DNA of 64,000 nucleotides from Odobenus rosmarus divergens (taxonomy: Eukaryota; Chordata; Mammalia; Carnivora; Odobenidae). Below are positions 57,370-64,000 of this stretch, one piece after another. The position numbers were made by a program, and so were the translations under genes. The notes under the pieces were generated by a model. The model was not told the DNA's origin, did not search any database, and worked only from the letters and a program-made list of their open reading frames with translations. Every line of letters starts with the position of its first letter. Within the stretch, counting starts at the first letter, position 1. The stretch covers positions 188,959 through 252,958 of the forward strand of contig NW_004451887.1 of the NCBI RefSeq assembly GCF_000321225.1, in the 5' to 3' direction.

Positions 57370-57895
57370 GATAAAACTGTTGCTGGGTAAACTGAGGAGA
57401 CCTCAGGCCCTGGACCCTTGACCATCCTTGACCACCTCATCTCAAAGAAGTTGCAGAAAGTTCGAGGTCTCTTTTGGAGAAGGAATTCAAGGACAGACAG
57501 ATGAGTGACACAAGTGGGAAAGTTTATTAAGGTGAAAATTATACTCTTGAGATGTGAGAAAGAGAGAAAGGTTGGGGGGTGCGCACAGAGAGAGCTGCCT
57601 GCCCTGGGGGCTTGGGTTTCCATCTTTCATTGACAGCTGTTAACTATTCATTACTTGGGGTGGAGATTTCTTGGAAGCAGGGTTTTGTGCTTTTTCTTCC
57701 TTATTTGTTCAGGGGTTTCCTGTCTTGGCATCCGCCATCTTGGGCCTGCCTGGTTTGATCCCACTTTTTGTGGAGTGCTGCCAGGGCAGGCCTCTGACTT
57801 CCCCAAGAGCTGGCCATGACTTCCTCTTTGCTGGCCTCCGGGCATCCTGTTAGAACTTAACCAACTGCCTCCTCTAACAAAACCACTATTCTCTT
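57370..57895 (-). mobile_element. ERV LTR-like segment, inverted
   Basis: On the minus strand a CTTAATAAACTTTCCC polyadenylation-type region is followed by 'gtcactcatctgtctgtcct' and 'gaattccttctccaaaagag', as in R-U5 of carnivore ERV LTRs. The two open stretches here (57156-57623 and 57651-57853) are readings of the LTR. Confidence 0.55.
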
Positions 57896-58819
57896 CTCTG
57901 AGTAAGGTCCATCTTCCATCTCGGGGCCATACTTCACCAAATTTAACAAACTTCCTATGCCCCTCTCCAACTGTATGATTGAATATCTCTTATTTTTATT
58001 TTATTTTTTTATTTTGAGGAGTCTAAGTGAGAATAGTAAGAGAACACTTATGTAAAGTATCTTCACTATTTGTGATTTGCCACAGATTAGGGAAACCAGA
58101 GGTTTAGGTACCTCTGTTTCCATTTAAATGAGACCACTTAATAATCCTTTTTGGGTTTTAGTGCAAACTCTTGCCCATCTCTATTCTCTAGCATATTGTT
58201 TAATTATTTGTTGAGTTCGTTGTGTTCATTTATTGGGTATTAAATTGTTGCATCAGGCTGTATCCCTTCCCTTCCTCCTGGGAAAATACTGCTTGTGTAA
58301 GTCTTCTTCTTTATTGTGTCTTTCTTCACTGTAAGTGCATTTGGCTTGTCCTAGGGCCTTGAGGCTAGTGTCTGCTTTTACCACGTCCTCCCTGAAAGTA
58401 CTTAGGCCAATGTGGGCTCTTCCACCATACACATTGCTGTCATTGTCTGTTAATTGTCATTGTCTGTGTGCAATTTGGAAGTGTATTTTCTATCTAGAAA
58501 TGTTGATTCCCCCAAGATAAAGTTATGTGAGTCTAGGTCACTCCATTAGGAGTATCTCAGTCTGAGTGTGCCAAAGAACTTCCTACAGCTACCCTTAGCA
58601 AATGCCAGGGATTTCATAGGTGAGTATATGATCCCACCATGTTATTCCTGGCCTCATGTTACTCTTGATTTCCTACTGAGAACTGCCATGGTTGAATTCC
58701 GCCAGCCTATTTCTTCCATAGCACCGGGTACTTCTCCTTCATAGCACTTTGGCAACTTGAAATCATTGAATTTGTTACTGTATGGGTAATAATTTGTTTA
58801 ATTACTATATTATTAATTA
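57896..58819. other. Unassigned sequence
   Basis: Nothing recognised. Confidence 0.4.
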
Positions 58820-58958
58820 CTGTTACCACTGGTAGACTCTAATCCCGGTGAGGTTAGAGACTGTGTTTTTCTCATTCATAACTGCTTCTCCAGGGTCAAG
58901 CAAAGTGCCTGAGGCAAAGTTAATGCCCAACAAATATAGGATGAATGTCTCCAGATAG
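58820..58958 (+). repeat. L2 3' fragment
   Basis: 'ggtgaggttagagactgtgt', 'aagtgcctgaggcaaagtta' and 'caacaaatataggatgaatg' match the L2 3' end. Confidence 0.6.
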
Positions 58959-59060
58959 TGAAGAGAGCTGGTGGCATTGGCCATCTCAAGAGTACATTGT
59001 CATTCTGTAGATCACTTCTGTAAACTCCACAGTGATCTTTCATTAATAAAAGTCTTTCTA

Positions 59061-59276
59061 GGAGCACCTGGGTGGCTCAGTCGGTTAAGCATCTGCCTTC
59101 AGCTCAGGTCATGATCCCGGGGTCCTGGGATTGAGCCCCACATTGGGCTCCCTGCTCAGCAGGGAGTCTGCTTGTCCTTCTGCCTCTGCCCCTCCCCCCT
59201 TCCCCGTTCGTGCTTTCTCTCACTCTCAAATAAATAAATTAAAAATTTAATAAATAAATAAATAAATAAATAAATA
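59061..59276 (+). mobile_element. Can-SINE with a long (AAAT)n tail
   Basis: Head GAGCACCTGGGTGGCTCAGT, body 'ggtcatgatcccggggtcct', then AAATAAATAAATT and a run of about ten AAAT units at about 59238-59279. Flanked by AAAGTCTTTCTA and AAATTCTTTCTA. Confidence 0.95.
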
Positions 59277-59289
59277 AAATTCTTTCTAA

Positions 59290-60804
59290 AATCCAGTTCC
59301 TTGGAAGACACACATAGGCTTCTAACCAGGAGGGTTTATAGGGTCTCTGTGCCTAGATACCACAATTTTGTCCCTGTCAGGTTTTTGGCTACTTCACTCA
59401 AATTCTCTTTTGAAAAGAAGGCTGTTCCTGTCTTTTCCTCGTGTATTTACAAGAGTGCCCATCATCTGCTGTAATTAGTTCCAAGGCTTTGGGATTTTTT
59501 TGGAATCCCTCCAAACTAGCAGAACATAAAGAACAAATTTATACTCCTCTGCCTTGGGCAAAACTGTGAAGTGGAAAAACTTTACTGTTGATGCTGCCTC
59601 CTGACCCCACCCTGTAAACCACCTCTCTTTTCTGGGCTCTCTCCTCACTTGGGTCTTCTTCTCCACAGTCAACCCCACTCTGAACCCTACCTCCTTCCTC
59701 TCTCTTCATCCTCTATTTTAATGTTTCATCTATAGCTCCCTACTCCAGACGGTGCCGTACCCGCGAAGCTGTCATTGTCGCTAAGCACTGAGTTGTTGCC
59801 CATCCTGGGTGATGAGTTTGCACTTCAGCAAGGCCTCAGATGGACACAGTTTTACCTAAGTAACTGACTCTGCTGATGGGATTGTGGGGGTTCCAGCGTG
59901 GAGAAGGAGAGACATAGGGACAGTGGGAGCCCTGCAGGAGTTAGAAGGGAAGAGGGGCTGCATCAGCAGGGCCATTAGAGCCTGACAGACCAGCAGAGGT
60001 GAGACCCTAGCATATCTGAAACATGGAACAGATAAGTTTTCAATACCCTCTTCTACAGGAAAAATTATTTGTAGTGATTAGCTTTAAATTGGCCCATTTT
60101 TATTCCTTATTCTTTAATAAATATTTTATCCACATGGAAGTTAATTCTGATAATTCCCTATAGTTTCCTAATAGTTCACAGTTATGTGAACACACTTAGC
60201 GTGCAGGTGAGGTTCCAGTCTTATGGAAGTACATACTCCCTTATTGAAACAATGGATTCAGACTACACAATGAGAGCCCAGTGCTTGAAACATGAAGAAA
60301 GAGAATTTGTCACTTCACTTCTGTCACCCTGAGTGATCATTTGGAATGTTTATCTGCTTAAAATGTAAAAGGGGGAAACAAAGCAGCTAGAGTGATCATT
60401 TGAAAATTATGCTCCACTGAATGAGATCCAGGAGAAGCCCTTTAGTTGACAATGTATGTTGGAGGACACTGGTTTTCAGATATATCATTAAACTCAACAG
60501 TAATCATGCAGCAATTTTTAGAAATTCTTAAACCAACAAAACATATGGGAGGGGGAGGAGTATTTTATCACTAACGATGTTTGGAATTTTCTATGCTTGA
60601 CAACAATAAAAAGCAGACTAACATTTATTCAGTTTTATTACAGTTTTAAATTCTCTACGGAGCTTGTTCCCCTTCTTGCTGGCCCCCAAGGCAGGTCACT
60701 CCCACTGTCTTCTTGGGTGTTCCCTGCAGATGGTGTCAGATCCACACTCTGCCATTTACTGTGAGATCTTGAGCAAATGTATATATGTTTTTAAAATGAC
60801 CGTC
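59290..60804. other. Unassigned sequence
   Basis: No exon, RNA gene or confident repeat. Confidence 0.4.
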
Positions 60805-61025
60805 TATCATTACTGAGTGCTTACAGTGTGCTGAGACCACATGAAGGGCTTTGCACACACTGCCTCATTCAGTCCTCACAACACCCCCATTAGGTGGGTA
60901 CTGTCATTCTTTCTAGCTTGCAGGTGAGGAAACTGGGACCCAGAAGTTAAACAACTTGCTAGATGCTCACTTGAGGAGTAAGTTACAGATCTGACACTTG
61001 AATTTAGGACTGGCTGGCTTCAAAT
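60805..61025 (-). repeat. MIR copy, near full length
   Basis: 'actgagtgcttacagtgtgc', 'tcctcacaacacccccatta', 'gcaggtgaggaaactgggac', 'ttgaatttaggactggctgg' match inverted MIR. Confidence 0.85.
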
Positions 61026-61084
61026 CATAGGCATTTGATCAAACTTCTTGAAACATCCCTTCTGTGCTTTGTGGATGGGTGTAG

Positions 61085-61540
61085 AGGTGTCTCTTTCACA
61101 CACACTTCTCTGTTACCAGGCCCCTGCTTTTCTGGCTTCATTTCCACATCCTTCCCAGCATCCAATTCAGGATCTGGCAAGACTGGTATGGTGCCCTCAC
61201 CTCTACATGTCCACTTGCCCCTCTCCTAACTCACTCTTTAAGACTCAGCTCAGACATCATTCCCAGGAAACACTTCTCCACCTCTTCCCTTGCCTGCACC
61301 CAAGCCAGGGCTAAGCAGTCCCCTGCATTGTGCTCCCATAGTGCCCTGCACAGAACTCTGGTCCAGCACCTACATGCCCAATGGAGATAGTCTGTCTATG
61401 TATCTGTGTCCCCAGCTATCCTGCGTGCCTCTGATGAGACTCTGTCTTCGTCTTTATGCCACCAGCACCCAGCACCATGCCTGGAATATAGAGGAAGTTC
61501 AAGAAATGTCTCAGAACAATTTACTGAATCTCAGTTTTCC
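61085..61540 (+). repeat. L2 copy, 3' half
   Basis: 'ctcactctttaagactcagc', 'tcagacatcattcccaggaa', 'cagcacccagcaccatgcct', 'ggaatatagaggaagttcaa' follow L2. The open stretches on it are not genes. Confidence 0.75.
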
Positions 61541-62859
61541 TGACCTGGCAGGGTGCCTAAAACCTCATCGCAGGCTTGGCCACTTCTGCAATGTGCTGCT
61601 CCCCCCCTTTCTGGAAGACTCATTACTTCTCAAGACAGGCAAACAGACAGAACTGAGAAAGTGCTTTGTGTTTTGATCTTCACCTTGTCTCTTCATAACC
61701 TACAGAATTAGCCTCCTTGTACTACTGGCCATTCACCTGAAGGGGTTCCAGACTTGCCAACAAATGTATTTGACCAATCCATGGGTGATGTCGTTTTCTA
61801 TTTTAATGAATGGAAAACCATAAGGATTGAGGGTTCTATCTCTTAAAAATCAACTGGCTACCCTCAAGATTTTAGTGCCAGTCGATCAATAATCACTGAA
61901 GAAGCATATTAAGAGATTTATTAGTTTGGGTGGATGTGAAGATCATGGGAATAGTGTTTGTTGGTGAATGGCAGGGAAGGATTTCCTCCTAACTCATAGA
62001 GCCCCAAATGGAGGCAGCTTTTACCTAAGGAAGTACCATAGAGATCCCCCTGGGAAGGGTCCCCAAATTTCCATTTGCCAGGTTTCATTAGTCTGAGTTT
62101 TCATTAGTCTAGAGTGAGCCTGTGAACTTCAACAGCTGGGAGCACCTTGACTTGATATTTGTCCTTTTTTTTTTTTAATTCATCTGGGATGAATGTCAAT
62201 ATTCGAGGTGTTTTCATCTTGCATGCCAAATTATGATATGGCCAAACAAAGGCCTCTCCAAATGGCTTTTGTTGCTTAATATGTAAGCTAGGCCAAAATC
62301 AGGGCAGCAAGTGTTTGAAGGAGGCAAATTGGGGCCACCCAGGTCCTTCCCTATACCCCTCCAGGGAACCAGATGTTCAGGCAGATAATGTCTGGATGTG
62401 ATCAGCTGACTTTCCCCAGCCCTGTTTCCCTTTTCTCGTCTCAATGCCGTGTTTGCTTTGCTGTGTTTGCCATTAGAGCTCTGTGTATTGAGCAAACTTT
62501 CCAGCCTGTGTATGCCTGAGGATGTGTTTGCCCTGCTCTGTTTCATGCTGAAGGACTATTTACATTCTAGTCTTCAGCACTTTTGGGGAACTAGAAATGG
62601 TTATGAGCCCTGGGCCTCTGGGCCGTAGAAGCCAGTGTTTTCTGTGGTCAAGGAAATGCAGCAATCTTTATGGTTGAGAGCCAGAATAAGAATATCTCAG
62701 AGTTCCTGGATTCACAATATTGTCTTATTCTAAAGGGCAGCAAGGAATCTTGAAAATTGGCATAAAATCATAAAGCACTCTTTTTCAAAATAACCATAAT
62801 GAATGGGCCACACAAATCCAAAGGCCAAGAGCCAATCCGTGTTCATATAACTTGCTACC
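61541..62859. other. Unassigned sequence
   Basis: A small repeated phrase 'tttcattagtctgagttttc'/'attagtctagagtgag' lies near 62085-62115. Nothing else recognised. Confidence 0.4.
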
Positions 62860-63065
62860 ATGCAAGCTAGACTAGCTCTGCTGCTTACTTGCTGTGATTC
62901 CTGGGAGAGTTCCTGAACCTCTCTGTGCTTCAGTTTTTCTGCCTCCAAAATGGAGTCAATAATACCCACTTTTGGGGTTGTGTGACTAGCAAATAAACCA
63001 GTAAAGGTAAAGCATCTAGCAGAGCACCTAGTACTTAGTAAATACTTAATAAAGTAGAAATCATT
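62860..63065 (+). repeat. MIR copy
   Basis: 'gctctgctgcttacttgctg', 'ctctctgtgcttcagttttt', 'caaaatggagtcaataatac', 'gagcacctagtacttagtaa' match MIR. Confidence 0.85.
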
Positions 63066-63474
63066 GTTATATTGTTATTGGCTATTTTTTTCTAATTTAA
63101 AGTTCTTCCTTAGTACTAAATTTATGTTCCTTTTTCTTTCTGATATTCTTCTGCTATAGCAGTGGCTCTTTTGGCTATTGAGAATACAAAAGCTTCTTTA
63201 CTGTAATATAAAAAGGTATCGATCTTAAAATTTTGGCTATGCAGCAGCACTGTTAAACAAAAGCCTTCCTGTAGCATTATTGCTGGCAATCATCTTTATA
63301 TTGCCATAGATAATAAATGCAACCTCAGACACAATAGAAAGGTTAACAGTTTTAATATTCTGATTTCTTCCCTTTTTGTTTCAAATAATTTGTGTTCTAC
63401 GCAGAGGCCTCCATTCCGTTTAGATGCAACAATATTGACTCTGAAGTTTATAATTCAGAGAGGCATATATAAAG
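63066..63474. other. Unassigned AT-rich sequence
   Basis: Nothing recognised. Confidence 0.4.
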
Positions 63475-63655
63475 TTATCTCACCTCGCTGAGCCTCAACT
63501 TCTTCACTGGTGAAATGGAGATAATATGATTATCCATAATTATCCATAAGGGTGTGGTTAAGGTCTTATAAGATAAAGCAGATGAAGTGCTTACCAATGG
63601 TCTAGCATATAGTATGCATTCAGTGAATATTAACTATAATCATTACTAATGAAAC
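63475..63655 (+). repeat. MIR copy, 3' half
   Basis: 'ctcaacttcttcactggtga', 'aatggagataatatgattat', 'gatgaagtgcttaccaatgg', 'cattcagtgaatattaacta' match MIR. It contains a short tandem ATTATCCATA repeat near 63520-63548. Confidence 0.72.
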
Positions 63656-64000
63656 TTTTGCTTTGATCAATTGATCTAATTCACTTTTTCTTTTTCTCAG
63701 ACTAAGACTAGTCCATTACTTTATAACTGTGCATGCATTTGACTAATGTTGCATGAGAAAGGTTTCTGAACCTTTCTGGGACTCATTTATGTATGTACTT
63801 ATTTTTTTATTAGTAATAAGCTTAGGATATGTCATGTAAATCAGAGGAGCAGAGAGAGAAAGTCCTCAAAGTGGGAAGGATGAAGCTGAGGAGTAAGGAG
63901 AGTAACATAGGGAGGTGGAGGGTTTGGTGCTTCGTGGTTCCAATTCCTTCCAGAAGCTGGGATACATGTCTCATGTCTGATCTTGGGATCAGTGCTAGCT
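63656..64000. other. Unassigned sequence
   Basis: Nothing recognised. Confidence 0.4.

Larger units (their letters stand above)
29901..64000. other. Region upstream of ME3, no exon recognised
   Basis: No exon of any gene could be supported on either strand here. In human the gene upstream of ME3 is PRSS23, transcribed away from it, and this stretch is probably the matching intergenic interval. That placement is inference from remembered gene order. Contents are listed as separate entries. Confidence 0.6.

Noticed and set aside
57156..57623. 155-codon minus-strand open stretch
   Set aside because: Spans an LTR-like segment and an ancient repeat. No retroviral or host protein is recognised.
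61085..61676. Overlapping open stretches at 61035-61676 as an exon
   Set aside because: Most of the stretch is an L2 repeat, and no splice-flanked conserved protein is visible.

Overview
The window is nuclear DNA from a placental mammal of the order Carnivora. The evidence is the set of tRNA-derived Can-SINE elements (heads reading GGGGCGCCTGGGTGGCTCAG, a CT-rich body and an AAATAAA/poly(A) tail) and L1 3' ends of carnivore type. The SINEs resemble the form I remember from bears, mustelids and seals rather than the dog-specific SINEC_Cf or the cat form, so a non-canid caniform (arctoid) is my best guess. There are no bacterial genes, operons, CRISPR arrays or complete viruses.

Only one protein-coding exon can be supported. 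At 29112-29294 on the minus strand lies the first coding exon of ME3, the mitochondrial NADP-dependent malic enzyme. It has a strong start context, an arginine-rich, acid-free presequence, and a clean GT splice donor. It sits in a CpG island (about 29000-29900) with GC boxes, a CCAAT box and an E-box, which I read as the ME3 promoter. Positions 1-29111 are therefore the 5' part of ME3 intron 1. Positions from about 29900 to 64000 are upstream DNA with no recognisable exon; in human the next gene on that side is PRSS23, so this is probably the ME3-PRSS23 interval.

The rest is interspersed repeats plus unassigned, apparently unique sequence. There are eleven Can-SINEs, most with target-site duplications (TSDs); several L1 pieces; many MIR and L2 fossils; a MER5-type DNA transposon split by a SINE; MaLR-type LTRs; and a cluster of four endogenous-retrovirus LTR-like segments at 54.3-57.9 kb. 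Repeat families are named from remembered consensus sequences, and ancient-repeat boundaries are approximate.

I found no new multi-gene system. The best leads are structural: a perfect 26-bp inverted repeat 1.6 kb apart (35998-36023 and 37590-37615), a 17-bp-arm hairpin at 51188-51247, a 95-bp exact duplication touching the window's left edge, a SINE-L1-L1 stack at 36850-37335, two G-quadruplex-type tracts and a Z-DNA-type tract.
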